Positions 36,753 through 48,817 of a stretch of DNA of 64,000 nucleotides are shown here, in pieces. Under the pieces are notes generated by a model. The model worked only from the letters and a program-made list of their open reading frames with translations. It was not told the origin of the DNA and searched no databases. The stretch lies in contig CM053140.1 in assembly GCA_028571685.1 (NCBI GenBank), positions 222,785,323 to 222,849,322 of the forward strand. Reading direction: 5' to 3'. Source of the stretch: Heterohyrax brucei (Eukaryota; Chordata; Mammalia; Hyracoidea; Procaviidae). The stretch's first letter is position 1, and the number at the start of each line of letters is the position of its first letter. A program made the translations under genes and the position numbers.

Positions 36753-37529
36753 AGGGCCTTCACCTTACTAATGCAAGTTAGTAAGTTTGAAAAGATCAAG
36801 GAAAACAAAGCAAACATGAGGGATTTTACAATTAGTCTTCAGAATCTACACTCCTCCATGTAGAACTCAGCGCTAAATATACGCTGAAAAAAATAGGTAA
36901 GGAATTATCAGTTTCAAAAGGTAACAAGTTGTATGCCTGCCATGGATTCTCATGTGCACAGTCAAGCCTTGCCAATGCATCATAATTTTAGCAATTACAA
37001 TCAGTCAGGCTTTTACTTCTTCACAACACTATGTTTGTACCCATGAAGATCTGAATATGCACACTGGGGAGTTTCCTATATTTAAAAATTATCAGTTATG
37101 TGTACAGCAGAACAAAAAGTTAAAGAGCAGATTACCTTTGTAAATGCAGACCATCATTATGACATTTGCTATTCCTTCCAAAGTGGGAAGAGGAAAAATG
37201 GAGAAGAAAAAGAGCCACATAAAATCCATAAACCACATGGATTAAAGATGTCCTGAAGATAGAGCATTGTTTAGAAAATTTGATTAAATACATCTCCACA
37301 CTTTCCTCATACCATCAATAAAAATTTTGATTAAGACAGTGCCACTAAAAATCCCTTCAAAATTGTGACAATTCATTACTCATCACCTTTTGGACATAGT
37401 CATTCACACAGTTTTTAATTTTCTACCTTATACCCAGTTTCATATTTCTCCTTGTCTATAGAGCACCATGAAAAAGCTCATTACATGCCTTGCCGACATC
37501 TAACTACACTGAGCCATCCACATTTTCCT
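36753..37529. other. Unassigned, probably unique sequence
   Basis: No repeat family was recognised in about 780 bases. It is AT-rich, with no gene signal. Confidence 0.45.
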
Positions 37530-37640
37530 AACATTGTTGTTAGGTGCCCTCAAGTCAGTTCCAAGTCATAGCACCCCTACGTACCACAGAGCAAAACACT
37601 GTCCAGTCCAGTGCCATCCCCACAATCATCGTTATTTTCC
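37530..37640 (-). mobile_element. RTE 3' end, antisense, heavily truncated
   Basis: The plus strand reads TTGTTGTTAGGTGCCCTCAA, then GAGCAAAACACTGTCCAGTC and CATCCCCACAATCATCGTT. This is the complement of the last about 110 bases of RTE, including a stretch upstream of the SINE-shared tail, so it is an RTE scrap and not an AfroSINE. Confidence 0.8.
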
Positions 37641-38883
37641 TACTACAGCCATCTAATAATGCTAGTAAAGAAATAAATGAGTCTGGTCTGACATGACTTA
37701 TTCTTTGTGAACTCAACTCAGCCTGGGATCTTAGTTACTATCGCTACTACTTCTGAATGCCTACAAACTATAAACTATAGTACATTGCCAAGGATCAATG
37801 CCAGCATGTCAGGATTGATGAAATTCATCTTCTTTTCCTTTACAAGAATCAAAATAGCTTTTGCCTATTTAGACTTGTGTCACCTCTCTGATTTGCCACA
37901 ATTCTGCAAAGATCACACATTTTGATAAAAGTTGCCAAATATCAAACACTTACTGTGTGTCAGTTATGTGAGAGAGCTCATACATACATTATCTCTTGTA
38001 AGTAAAGGAAAATCATGGGCCTGCCCTAACTGGAAAGGATGTGAACGTAAAATGCTATTTTTTATTTTTCAAGGAACATGACAGAATTTGTTGTCTACTT
38101 CCAGTAAAACTCAGGTGTTTCCAAGTTCTCCTGCCTGCAGGTCGTAATTTGTCTATGCAATATCCAAAAGATCATTACTCAAGTCTCTCCAGTTGCTGAC
38201 CTCAGGAAGGTGTCCTTCTGAAGTATTTCTGAGGATCCCAAAGAGAGATTGTTTAATACTGTTGTCACTTATCACTACTGAAAACAGCTTTTCTGGGCTT
38301 TTCCAAGTTACTTCTCCAGACCACTGTGCTTTCTCCTCACTTATGCACCTCGAAGTTTGAACAGCCCCTCTTTTTGTTCCCCAGACAAAGCTGACATGAG
38401 GCCGCACTCAGGGCTTGAAGACAGCACAATAAAGAAAGCTTTCTTCTATTTCACTGCCCTGAAACACCCTAAGTGCAGAAGAGCCTGTAGAGACAAAAAA
38501 AGAACTTCTAAGGACTGGTGTGGGAGTAGGGAACACCACAGTGACAGCTCCTCATGTGTCCTGCACTTCACTGTACCTCTGAGAACCCTCTCGCTGAGGA
38601 GAGAGATTTCAACTGGATGCTATGGGATAGAAGAGACAGACGGTCAACAATATAAGCAATGCAGTATGTAAGACAGATGTGTCTTGGCACAAGAATTTTC
38701 CATTGATTCCAAAGATGGTACAATTGTTTGAAACATTTGTGGTATTCCCTTTTTGGAATTGTTTCTAATTTCTTTGGAAAATAAATATGTTCAATGGAGC
38801 AAGCCTTTATGCTGGTGTTTCTAATTACTACGAACAGTCCAAAGGTGTTGGGAATTAAGCATGGCAATTAAAGTAATACACTA
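37641..38883. other. Unassigned sequence with a MIR-like scrap
   Basis: Sequence at about 37,935-38,010 (CAAACACTTACTGTGTGTCA, then CATACATTATCTCTTGTAAG) resembles part of a MIR. The rest shows no recognised repeat. Open frames of 84-104 codons at 38,153-38,867 overlap on both strands and resemble no protein family. Confidence 0.4.
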
Positions 38884-39061
38884 CTGGAGCCCTGATGACA
38901 CAGTAATTTAAAAGTTCAGGGGCTAACCAAAAGGGCCAGTGGTTCAAATCCACCAGCCACAACTTGGAAATCTTATGGACAGTTCTACTCTGTTCTATAG
39001 GGTCATTATGAAGCAGAATTGACTCAACAGAAATCGGTTGTTTGTTTGTTTCTTTGTTTTT
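38884..39061 (+). mobile_element. AfroSINE, sense
   Basis: The head TGGAGCCCTGATGACACAGT leads to AGTGGTTCAAATCCACCAGC (B-box-like), GTTCTACTCTGTTCTATAGG and GTCATTATGAAGCAGAATTG, with a (GTTT)-rich tail at 39,039-39,061. Short-middle form. Confidence 0.88.
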
Positions 39062-41639
39062 AATGTGCTTCTGGATTGAAGAATGAATGTGGTGATATTA
39101 CAGTGATACTGATCTTTGTAGTTAAGGAAATTCACAGTGAGGAACTGATAAAGATGTCCGAGCAACTGCAAAGTGAGTGTATCGGGGCCCAACACTCAAA
39201 CAGGTATCATTGCTAGGAACATGGTCTTAGTTGGCTAGACCCAGTGCTAAAGCCAAGTGCTGCGCTCACTCTGTCAATCTGGAAATTTTTTTGGCCATTT
39301 CAACCACCTCATATTCTTCTTCTTATTAAGGGAAAAATATACCTGCCTGTTGTGAACATTAAGATACCACTCCAAGTGAGTATCCCATAGCCAGTGCTCG
39401 GGAAATATTGCTTCTACTCTCTCTTTTTTAGGGGTAAATTGCAGGATGTTTAAAGATTCTTTCTTGTTTCCTATCTCAAAGTGGATATTTTAGAATGAGT
39501 GAAGAATTGATCACATCCCTGTTATAATTGTCTATCCCTCAGTTTGATGCCTCTAAATTTCAATGTACACGTGAGCAGAAGAGTTATTTCTGAGTGTTTA
39601 GGAGACAAAGATGCTGCACGGATGATGTAGTGTTCGGAAATGCAAGCATTCGTAAGTGGTGACTCTGTTGGGACAGTCCTATGTGCCCAACAGTCATTAA
39701 AACGGACACTTGTCCTCCATTTTGCTGCCTCAATTGCTGGGGAATCCAGGCTGAGCAGGCATAGGAACAAAACTCAGCACAAACTAAACAAATAAGGAAT
39801 GGAAATTTTATTTTACAGACTGTATCCCTGGGACACACACACATACCATACACAAAGAAGGAGAAAAGGAAGGTAGGGAGAGATACACAGTCTGGCAATC
39901 CTAGTCTGGGACAAACAGGGGTAATAATAAACAGAGACATAAATGCATAGTTACTATGGTAATGGCCTTTACTGAGAAAAGATTGTCAACAACTGGGTAT
40001 GCTTATTATTAAATCTAATTTAAATAATAATAGCAACACATATAGGTCTACTAAGCATTGTACTAAATGCTATATCCACATTGTTATATTTGCATTGGTT
40101 TAGAGACAAGTCAGTATCCATTAGTGACATACTTATGAGTTTTTCTGGCTATAAACATGGATTAAACAGATGTATCAATTTGCAAGTAAAACAAAACAAC
40201 TTCAAAAAGTGTGCAGTGTATATGGTTTCTTGGTTTGGCCTATAGAGTTGAGAAATGGCCCAGACCAACCAGATAGAGACTAGAGGACGAAACTGGCAGT
40301 GGGAGAGAGATCTAGAGGGCAAGGAAGGCAACCTGCTGTTCCAAAGCACAGCAGTTATTGTTGGATTGCTGATGACTTGGTAAGAGATAGGCTTAGAGCC
40401 AGGGCAGCCAGGACTCCCCAGCAGGAAATGTTACGTGATCAGCCCGAATTCTCTAAAGCTTTTGAGGTTTGCGAAAGGCACTATATTGGATTCAGTAAAC
40501 AACAATGATCAAGTTTACCTCTTGCTTCTGAGATGATCCTGAATTTCCATTTAAGCAGGTCCTGATTTTGAACATGATAACAGAATTCACCACTGATCCT
40601 GCCTTTTACGAAGCAAATGTATTGTGACAAAATGACAAAAGTAATCCGAAAACCTAAGCTCACTGGATGAGTCTGGGTGTCATAGTTAGGTGCTGAAAGT
40701 GTTTTACATTACTGCCACCTCCTTTCAGCCAGACAAAGAGAAGACGTGTCTCAGCAGAGCTTTTATTTTGTGTATAATCCCTCTGACGGACTCCGGCTCT
40801 CAGTAGTTGTATAACAAAAGCAGCAGCATAATATATGGGGGCAGAGGGACAGGAGCTGAGCATACCTGTATTTACAGTCCTAAGGAGAGCTTGGAGGTAA
40901 CAAAGGGAATGATCTGGATAATAATTAATAGCCTGAGTTCCAGGCATAACTTGAGCCACATCCAAATTCCATGGCCGGGCAGTGGCACCTCTTCAAGAAG
41001 GTGCTTTATTGCCTGTGTCATGCTTTGGCTTCTCAGCTGTGTACCTCCCAGCCTTGGTGGTTTGTGTGCTGCAGCTAAACATTAGGAGGTAATAAGTGAC
41101 AACCCAGTCATTTGTGCACTGCAGAGAGAGGCTGCCACAGTTGACTCCCCCATCGCCATCATCCCTCTACCTCTCCATAGAGGGAAAAAGTTGAAACAGC
41201 AAGAACTTTAGCAAAAGTCCTTTAGCAAAATGGCACTCCAAAAGTGTGGAGGTGGCTGGGCAAATTCTGTATTCATGCCCCTCCGAGAGCTAGAGACATC
41301 CGGAGTGGGGAGATGGCAGGAGAGCTGCAATTCTCAAGCGTGTTCTCTAGGAATGCACTACTCCAAGGAGAAAATGCAATTTCAAGTCTGCTTTCCAGGG
41401 CATCTACCCTCTCACGTGTCCGGGTTCTGTCTGTGAGACTGGAGGAATGAAAAGATCCAAACAAAAGACTACAGGAAAAGAAGTGACCATGGCTTAATTT
41501 GGGTTTTGTTTTATCTGGAGTACATCGGGTGTTTTATGCCATGACTACCACAAATGAAATAGAAGAAGAATTCAACAATATTTTTAATAAGTGAAAATCA
41601 CATAAGCAAAACTTGTGTCTGTAGCTGCATGTTCTGCTC
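39062..41639. other. Longest stretch without recognised repeats (about 2.6 kb)
   Basis: No transposon family was recognised, apart from a weak MIR-like patch at about 40,015-40,080. Open frames reach 118 codons (minus, 39,584-39,940) and 101 codons (minus, 40,660-40,965), with no domain, signal peptide or splice context I can support. A conserved non-coding element or short exon could hide here but cannot be seen without a comparison. Confidence 0.45.
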
Positions 41640-41790
41640 CTTGCTGCCGTCCACTTGGTTCTGACCCACGGCAATTGCAGACGTTACGGCGTAGAACCAC
41701 TCCGTAGGGTTTTCTTGGCTGTAGTCTTCATACAGGAGGTCTAGATCACCAGGCATTTCTTCCGCAGTGCTGCTAGATTGCCTTAAATAC
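41640..41790 (-). mobile_element. AfroSINE-related long variant, antisense
   Basis: Plus-strand landmarks are TTGCTGCCGTCCACTTGGTT, CTGACCCACGGCAATTGCAG, CCGTAGGGTTTTCTTGGCTG (41,702) and CAGGCATTTCTTCCGCAG. The middle piece is present, so it is not the HSP form. The tRNA-like head is lost. Confidence 0.7.
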
Positions 41791-42221
41791 CATCCTTTCT
41801 AAAAGTAGCTGAAAGCAAATCATTTGTACCATGAAGGGTCCTACTTAACTTCTTTTATGCTGCAAACCAATAAAATACCTACTTTCTGCATCTTGTATTT
41901 CTTAATAAGGCCTCTTTGGCTTAAGCAATTAATTTAATTTGCAATGAAATAAATTAATTTAATTTGCAATGAAATGCTTTATTTCTTACTAGCAGACAGG
42001 CTTAGTGACTAGAGTAACCAGAGTGCCAGGAATAAGCTTGATAATGGACAACAAACATCAGTCAAGTGGACTATAATATTTAATACAGAGTAAAACTCTA
42101 GAAACAAGTACTTGATGTTTATAAGCATAATACAATCATATTCTGAAAACAGTCCTTGGCTTTTAGTTACAGATACTAGACCTCTGAACTTCTCATTTGG
42201 TGTTCACTGTTTTCATATAAT
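41791..42221. other. Unassigned AT-rich sequence
   Basis: It contains the 24-bp duplication at 41,927-41,975. Otherwise no repeat or gene was recognised. Confidence 0.4.
41927..41975 (+). repeat. Perfect 24-bp direct duplication
   Basis: AATTAATTTAATTTGCAATG plus AAAT occurs at 41,927-41,950 and again at 41,952-41,975 with one base between. It has the form of a recent local slippage duplication. Confidence 0.9.
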
Positions 42222-42381
42222 CCCCAAACCCCTTGCCATTGAGTCATTTCTGACTCATAGTGACCCTAATAGGACCCAATAGAATTGTTCCACAGGTTTT
42301 CCATGAGACAGCTGGTAAATTCCAACTTCTGACATTTTGGTCAGCAGCTGAGCTCTTAACCACTGCACCACCAAGCTCTCA
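42222..42381 (-). mobile_element. AfroSINE, antisense
   Basis: Begins CCCCAAACCCCTTGCCATTG, then ATTTCTGACTCATAGTGACC, CCACAGGTTTTCCATGAGAC and the head GCAGCTGAGCTCTTAACCAC with CACCACCAAG. Short-middle type, moderately diverged. Confidence 0.88.
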
Positions 42382-43123
42382 CTTCATATAGCCACCCAAA
42401 TAATATGCAGAACAGTTCTTTAACTTGGTTATTCATAAATACAATGCATGACTTAAGGACAAACGAACGAATATTGTGAAATAAGAACTGTGCGCTGTGT
42501 AGGATAACCTTGGAGTCAGAATCCTGTTTACAGAAAAGAAGTTTACTGAGTAGTGAGCAGCATAATTCAATGATTAAGTGTAAAGGCTCTTCAGAGAGAC
42601 TTCCTGGGTCCAACAAAGGGTGCAACAAAAACTATGATGACAAAACGAAGATTAGCAGGAGGGTCCTAATTTAGATAGCACAGCCACAAAAGATCATGTG
42701 ACCAAAACGTGATAAGCAGAAAAAGAGGCTGTGTCACTGGGTTATAGAGGAAGGTAGAAGTGAGATCATTTAGGACTTGGTGGTGGAGAGTAGCAGTAGC
42801 CTGTCTAAAACCTGTTCCCTTCTTTTCCCTAAAGAAAAACATTTTCTTCTTTTTGAAAGTTGATAACATGCATAGATAAAATAGTCTCTTTCCTAATTTC
42901 CTTTGCATATGGATGTGTACACTGACTACATTCCTCTGCAGGAGACAAGAGAAGAATGCTTTGGGTGAGAACTTCCAGAAAAGTTGCTTCAGAAAGAAAC
43001 CAAATTCTTGAAAGAGCTCTTTGGTACTCTTCCTTTTTCTTTCTTCCCATTTGGACAATAAATGTTCCAGCTGAAGAGCCAACAGCCACCTTATGATCAA
43101 GCAGCAACACTGAGCATGAAAAC
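42382..43123. other. Unassigned sequence
   Basis: A minus-strand open frame of 171 codons (42,666-43,181) crosses into the LTR at its amino-terminal end, carries a Lys/Phe-rich low-complexity part and matches no family I recognise. I regard it as chance. Confidence 0.4.
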
Positions 43124-43652
43124 TACTATAATTACTTGCTACTGCTCTAGCAGAAACACCACAAGTGGATGGCTTCAGCAAAGAAAAGTTTATTCTTACA
43201 CAGTCCAGTAGGCTGGAAGTCAGAATTCAGGGTAGCAGCTCCAGGGAAGACAATCTCTCTGTTGGCTCTGGTGGAAGGTCCTTGTGTTACATCAGTCTTT
43301 GGCCAGTGAGCATCTTGGCACAGAAACTTCAGATCTGACAGACATACTCTACTCCTGGGGGTGCTTTTCTAGCAATATAAGATTCCCATCTCTCCTTCTA
43401 CCTCCTCTTCCTTTTATCTCTTGCAGGATAAAAGGTGATACAAGCTGTGTTCCTGAGAAATCCCCTTGGTAAGGGTGTTACAGTCCCATCCTAATCCTCT
43501 TTTAGTACAATCCAGTCCATTAACCACAGGCAGAGATCTGATTTACAGCCTAGGAAAATCACAGAATGTAGAACAGTCACACAACACTGGGAATCCTGGC
43601 CCTGAAAAATTACCACACACTTATTTGGAGTAACATAATTCAATCCATGACA
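43124..43652 (-). mobile_element. Solo LTR, MaLR-like (six-copy family), antisense
   Basis: Plus-strand landmarks are GCAGAAACACCACAAGTGGA (43,150), GTTTATTCTTACACAGTCCA (43,188), CAGTAGGCTGGAAGTCAGAA and the closing CAATCCATGACA at 43,641-43,652. The order is the reverse complement of the sense copy at 35,545. Target-site copies could not be identified. The left limit is approximate. Confidence 0.8.
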
Positions 43653-44304
43653 GAAGTCAAGGCTAACAATGGTAGAGCTGAACAGCAGAGGGATATGGGT
43701 CCCCAATGACTTTGTAAAGCCACCAAACCAATACCGGACTAATGACCTTTAGAGTTTTTTACATGAGACAATAAATCCTTGATTTGTTTAAATGTCTTTG
43801 TCAAGTCACTGCTTTAGCAGACAAATATAATTTTTTGCAGATATAGACATTCTAAAAAGATTTTCATTGTATTCCCAATATAACAGGAAGTCATCAAGGA
43901 ATTTTTAAGCACGTGAATCACATGATACAACTCATATACTAAAACAGTAAACTGGATGCTATATGGACGACGGATTGAAGGAGGAAAATGGACAACAACC
44001 AGGAGATCAGTTAGAAAGTAATTGCCTCAATTCAAATGAGAAGGTAGTACAGCTTTGGCGATGGGTGGTGACAGAAGGATGGAGAAAAATTTGAGTGGTT
44101 AAAGCTATAGGACATGCTAAAGGATTTGAAGTGAGATGAAAAAGAAAAATGTATTAACCATAAATCTCAAGTTTCTGACTTGTTATTTAAAATGACAGGA
44201 AAGGATAAAATCATTCTAATTGAGAACGCAGAGGAAAAAAAGGAAGAGTAACCAGGCCTGAACTCTAAGATTCCAACATTTTGAGCTAAGTAGAAAAGAA
44301 AGCA
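43653..44304. other. Unassigned sequence
   Basis: No repeat or gene was recognised in about 650 AT-rich bases between the LTR and the truncated RTE. Confidence 0.4.
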
Positions 44305-45690
44305 TTGTATCATTTTACCACGTCTATTCAATCTGCATGCCTAGCAAAAGATCTGAGAAGCTGGACTACAAAGACGGATTGGAAGAAGACTTATTAACAA
44401 CCTGCATTATGCAGATGACACACCCCCCTTACTGTGAGTGAAGAAGTCTTGAAGCACTTACCGATGAATATCAAAGACCATAGCCTTCAGTACGGATTGC
44501 ACTTCAACATCATGAAAACAAAAATCATTACCATCAGACCGATAAACAACATCGTGACAAGCAGAGGAAAGATTGAGGTTGTCACGGATTTTATTTTACT
44601 TAAATCTACAATTAACATCCATAGAAGCAGCAGACAAAAAATCAAAACACATTGTACTGGGCAAATATGCTGCAAAAGACGTCTTTAAAGTGCTGAAAAG
44701 CAAAGATGTCACCTCGATGACTAAGGTGTCCCTAACCCAAGCCGTGGTATTTTCAATTGCATTATATGCATGTGAAAGCTGGACATTGAATAAGAGAGCA
44801 GAAGAAGGGTTGAATTGTGGTACTGGAGAAGAATATTGAATATACCGTGGACTGCCAAAAGAACAAACAGATCTACCTCGGAAGAAGTCTGAGAGTGCTC
44901 CCTAGAAGCAAGCATTGTGAGACTGCATCTTACGGACTTTGAACATGTTGTCAGGAGGGTTCAATCCCTTGAGAAGAACATCATGCTTGGTGTTGTAGTC
45001 ATCTACTGCTGTTCTAACAGAAATACCACAAAGTGGATGGATGTACAAAAAAGAATGTTATTCTTACACAGTCGAGTAGGCTGTAAGTCCAAATTCAGGG
45101 TATCCACTTCAGGGGAAGGCTTCCCTCTTTGTTGGCTCTGGAGGAAAGTCCTTATGTTGCGTCAGTCTTTGGTAAGGGAATATCTTGACACAAGAGCCTC
45201 AGGTCTGACGGACACGCCCTACTTACGGTCCTGCTTTCTTGATAGTGTGAGGTTCCCAGCTCTCCGCTTGCTTCACTCTCCTTTTATCTCCTGTAGGATA
45301 AAAAGGTAAAAGGTGGTACAAGCCACACTCTAGGGAAACTCCGTTTACAATGGAGCAGGGCAGTGACCTTATACAGGGATTTACAGTCTCACCCTAATCC
45401 TTTTCAACACCTAGCATACAAAAATCACAAAATGGAGGGCAATGACACAACACAACCCAGCCCAGTTTGTATACATATTTTGAGGGAGGACACAATTCAA
45501 TCCATGATCCTTGGTAAAGTAGAGGGTCAGTGAAAGAGAGAAAGGCTCTCAAAAGGATGGAATGACAACAGTTACTGTAACGACGGGCTCAACCATACCA
45601 ACAATTGCTGGCATGGCAGCAAACTAGGCAGTCATTCAGCTGTACGTGAGGTTGCTATGAATCAGAACTAGCCGTATGGCACCTAACAAA
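44305..45690 (+). mobile_element. 5'-truncated RTE, sense, split by an LTR
   Basis: RTE sequence starts inside the reverse transcriptase (44,305), includes HYADDT with the active site YADD at 44,408-44,419, and reaches ACATCATGCTTGG at 44,990. After the LTR it resumes at 45,510 with CTTGGTAAAGTAGAGGGTCA and runs to the tail GCACCTAACAAAGATAG at about 45,690. Coding parts at 44,434-44,688 and 44,573-44,839 (ESWTLNKRAEEG) lie in different frames, so the coding sequence is dead. Confidence 0.9.
44991..45509 (-). mobile_element. Solo LTR (six-copy family) in RTE, with 5-bp target-site duplication
   Basis: It is 519 bases long and begins on the plus strand with TGTTGTAGTCATCTACTGCT. Sequence near the other end reads CAATTCAATCCATGA. 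The host RTE base order is restored when the LTR and one CTTGG are removed: CTTGG occurs at 44,986-44,990 and again at 45,510-45,514. A 5-bp duplication fits class III (ERVL/MaLR) integration, which supports the family call and shows a solo LTR made by recombination between two LTRs. Confidence 0.88.
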
Positions 45691-45702
45691 GATAGAAGAG
45701 AA

Positions 45703-45905
45703 AGGAGCCCTGGTGGCACACCGATTAGGAATTCCACTGCTAACTGAAAAGCCAGCAGTTCAAACCCACCAGTCTCACCGAGGGAGAAAGTACCTGGCAA
45801 TCTGCTCCTGTAAAGATTTTCAGCTAAGAAATCCTTGTGGGGAAGTTCTACTCTGTCATGTAGGGTCACCGTGAGTCAGGGTTGACACAATGGCATCACA
45901 AAAAC
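45703..45905 (+). mobile_element. AfroSINE, sense, long type
   Basis: The head AAGGAGCCCTGGTGGCACAC, CAGTTCAAACCCACCAGTCT, then the middle segment GAGGGAGAAAGTACCTGGCA and CTGCTCCTGTAAAGATTTTC, then GTTCTACTCTGTCATGTAGG, and the tail at about 45,865-45,905. It lies 13 bases past the RTE 3' end, but as a separate insertion. Confidence 0.88.
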
Positions 45906-47097
45906 AAAAGAAGAGAAAGAGCCAGAAATGAAAAATGGAGATGGAAACTTTTGAGAGGTAAAAAGAAAGGAGTATGGGATTACAGAATTCAAGACAAAAA
46001 CACATTTCAAGAAAGAAGGAATTTTCAGCAGTTCCAAATATTATATACGCATTTCAGGCTATTCCATTTACTTCTAAGCATAACTTTAGTTTCATTCTTC
46101 AGGTTTTTCTACACTGCATTTCCGTTACCACTTAGTTTAACGCGTTCTCTAATCTCCATTTAGGTTTCTTCTACGACTCATGTTTTAGATTTCATTCTGT
46201 GACTCACAGATTAATTTACAAACATTTGGAATACAGGGGTTTTCTAATTGCCTTTTTCTGGCTGATTTCTAGTCTTCACTTCCTGACGGTTAAGATCCCA
46301 AAGCTCAGTTAAGATGATAGCCAATGTCCTTGCTGTTACGCCTTGACTATTCCCTGGGCAAGTTACCTCAGCCATGTTAAGGCCCATTTGGTCTTGTTCA
46401 CATCCCTAGCACTTAAATGCTGCCTTTCAGCGTGCTTTCTAAAAGTCTGACACCTCAGACTGTAAATTTGTTGTCGGATCATGCTCGTGTAAAAGACTCA
46501 GGTATCTGAACTGCAGGGGCCGTTTCCTTCTTAGCTAGCGTACTCGTACCTTGTCTCCAGCTTCTTCTCCAGTTTCTCATTTCTACTGGTAGGAAAATCC
46601 TCTGAGACCCAAAAGCCCCTCCTAGAAAAGTATTAGATGAAATAGTTAAAAATTATTCACATTCACACTTTTAGCAGCTGTGTGTCTAAACAGAAGCTTG
46701 GTGAATGACAGATACTTCTGACATGTTCACATTTAATACATGAGCGTAGTTTAAACCCTCCAAATACTATAAACACTTGTCTTCATTTTCTTAAGAACTT
46801 TTGGATAAAAGTAAAGAATACAGATCTCCTTTTTAGACTGGAATTCCCTTTATAATGTTAGTCCACAGTTTTTGACTATACTTTGAGACAGAGGCCTTCA
46901 CTACATGCATGACTCTTTTGAGTTATGAAGCTAAGAAGCGTATACTGTGTGATGCCTGTTTCCTAGAGGAATTTCATTTAGTAATAATCAGATAGGAAAG
47001 TACATTCATTCCCAAACTGTGCCTTGACTTCTGCACAGTCCTCCTGACTTTCAAGTTAAGCGAACATTTCTGCAGGATCACATCCCTGGGTGATAGT
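45906..47097. other. Unassigned, probably unique sequence
   Basis: About 1.2 kb with no recognised repeat. Plus frame 45,882-46,163 (93 codons) begins in the SINE tail, which argues against a real gene. Confidence 0.45.
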
Positions 47098-47285
47098 AAA
47101 AGCTTTTGGGTCTGCTAACCACAAGGTTAATTAGAGATTTAAATCCACCCAGAGGTGCCATAGAAGAAAACCTTAGCATTCTGCTTCTGAAAAACCAACC
47201 ATTGAAAACTCTATGGAGAACAAGTCTGCTGTGACATGTATGAGGCTGACATGAGTTGGAATCATCTTGATGACAACTGGTGGTA
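47098..47285 (+). mobile_element. AfroSINE-related long variant, sense
   Basis: A diverged copy with a head part (GGGTCTGCTAACCACAAGGT), AAATCCACCCAGAGGTGCCA, the middle piece ACCTTAGCATTCTGCTTCTG, ACCATTGAAAACTCTATGGA and a tail GAGTTGGAATCATCTTGATG. It belongs with the variants at 14,240 and 41,640. The first bases of the head are missing. Confidence 0.72.
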
Positions 47286-47664
47286 TGCTTTGAATCATAT
47301 ACAAGATTGCTAAGATTTCAAATCTTAGCAAATTTCCACACAAGGCAGATTGTTCACTGATCTCAATAACTTATAAGTACCTAGACAGTCATAGTTGACT
47401 ACATGATATTAGGGTAATCAAGTTATTGATTCTCAACTCTATTAAAGTCACTGTACTGGTAGGCAAAAAAGCTACCTCTAGGCTGAGGAAGGACTTTATA
47501 TCTCCCCTACCTTATGGCGTTCAATTCTACCATGAAAACTACTTTAAAAATTATTTCATCTAAGTGTGCACAGAAGTGTGCTTCTGGGGCAAAGTCTCCA
47601 GCTCCAGGGCAAGTTTTACTGGCATCCTCCCATACCTACCTCGCTGCATTTAAATTCTGCCACC
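47286..47664. other. Unassigned sequence
   Basis: No repeat or gene was recognised in 379 bases. Two overlapping 65-codon frames end inside the following LTR. Confidence 0.4.
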
Positions 47665-48116
47665 TGTTGTCGTGGATTGAGTTGTGTCCCTCCCCAAAAT
47701 GTATGTGTTGATCTGATTTGGTTTGGAGTTACAATATGGTGTCCTTTCTCCCATGCATTGTGAATTCTGCCTCTGTGATACTGATGATGGAGAATGGTTT
47801 GCAGTTGTTTTAGTGAGGCAGGACTCAAGCTTGTGGAATATAAGGGAGAGAAGTGAGCTGAGGAAGTTGGGAACCTCAGACCACCAAGAGAGAAGCACCG
47901 AGAGCAGAGCACGTCCTTTGGACCCAAGGATCCTGTGCCGAGAAGCTCACACCGAATTTGGACTCAGCCTACCAGACTGTGATGATCTCTCATTCTGAAT
48001 TGACTTATTATGAATGGATTTGTGGCTTCCGGACTGTGTCAATAAAGCTTCTCCTCATGAAACCTTCCACTCATTGTATTTTCTGTTAGAGCAGTACCAG
48101 ATGACTGAGAAAGACA
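47665..48116 (+). mobile_element. Solo LTR, MaLR-like (six-copy family), sense
   Basis: Begins TGTTGTCGTGGATTGAGTTG and ends GATGACTGAGAAAGACA. It contains GAGCAGAGCACGTCCTTTGG (47,901), the AATAAA signal in GTGTCAATAAAGCTTCTCC (48,037) and the terminal TTTCTGTTAGAGCAGTACCA. At 452 bases it is shorter than its relatives by one internal deletion. Coding-looking frames here (47,616-47,998) are chance. Confidence 0.82.
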
Positions 48117-48817
48117 CTTGTATAATATAGAAATACTTGATCTGCCTCTGCACTACCAAAATTCTAGACACTGTGAGCTGGATCTCACAGGATATCTATC
48201 ATGATACTAATTGCAGATTTAGCTCCATTCTCTAGTCTGTTGGGAAGTGGTCTCTTTCCTTACTAAATTTCCCATGTTGGTCTTTCCCAAGACTAGAGGA
48301 AGAGATCTCTTAGGTCAAAGATTCATATATGACCAAGACATAAACATGTGCAAAATTAAGGCATACAATCTAGTAGAGAAGCATTAAATAATAAGGAGGA
48401 TTTCAAGTTACAGACGAGAAGAGGACATTTCAGCAGTGGCATGAAGGATAGCATATGAACACCTGTTATTCGGTGATGACTATCAAGTTTGCAAGATGTG
48501 TTGCAAATTCAATTTTCATTTGAAGAATAGAAGATCTCTCCCTCTTTTTCTTATTGTGATTTAGGTCAAAGTTTAGAAAGAACATTAGTTTCTAGTTAAG
48601 TAGTTAATACACAAATGCATATTTGTTGCTAACACCAGGGATGCATTAATACTTTCTCCTTCCCCATCCCAGGTTCCATGTTTCCATTCATCCAGTCTCC
48701 CTCCCTTTTATGCCTTCTCATCTTTGCCTTTGGACTGGTGTGCCCATTAATCTCACACACATGACTGAACTATGAAACACTTTCTTCACATGCGTTATTA
48801 TTGGCTACATATTATGT
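48117..48817. other. Unassigned sequence
   Basis: About 700 bases between the LTR and the mariner with no recognised repeat or gene. Confidence 0.4.

Noticed and set aside
38153..38867. Cluster of overlapping 84-104-codon frames as a possible exon group
   Set aside because: Frames overlap on opposite strands, no domain was recognised, and I saw no convincing splice-site pairs. Without comparative data they are best taken as chance.
42666..43181. 171-codon minus-strand frame, the longest outside recognised repeats
   Set aside because: Its start lies within the antisense LTR, it matches no family, and it has a low-complexity Lys/Phe stretch. Nothing supports transcription or translation.
47616..47998. 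Overlapping frames of 82-103 codons on both strands
   Set aside because: They lie within a solo LTR shared by five other sites, where the frames are not kept.
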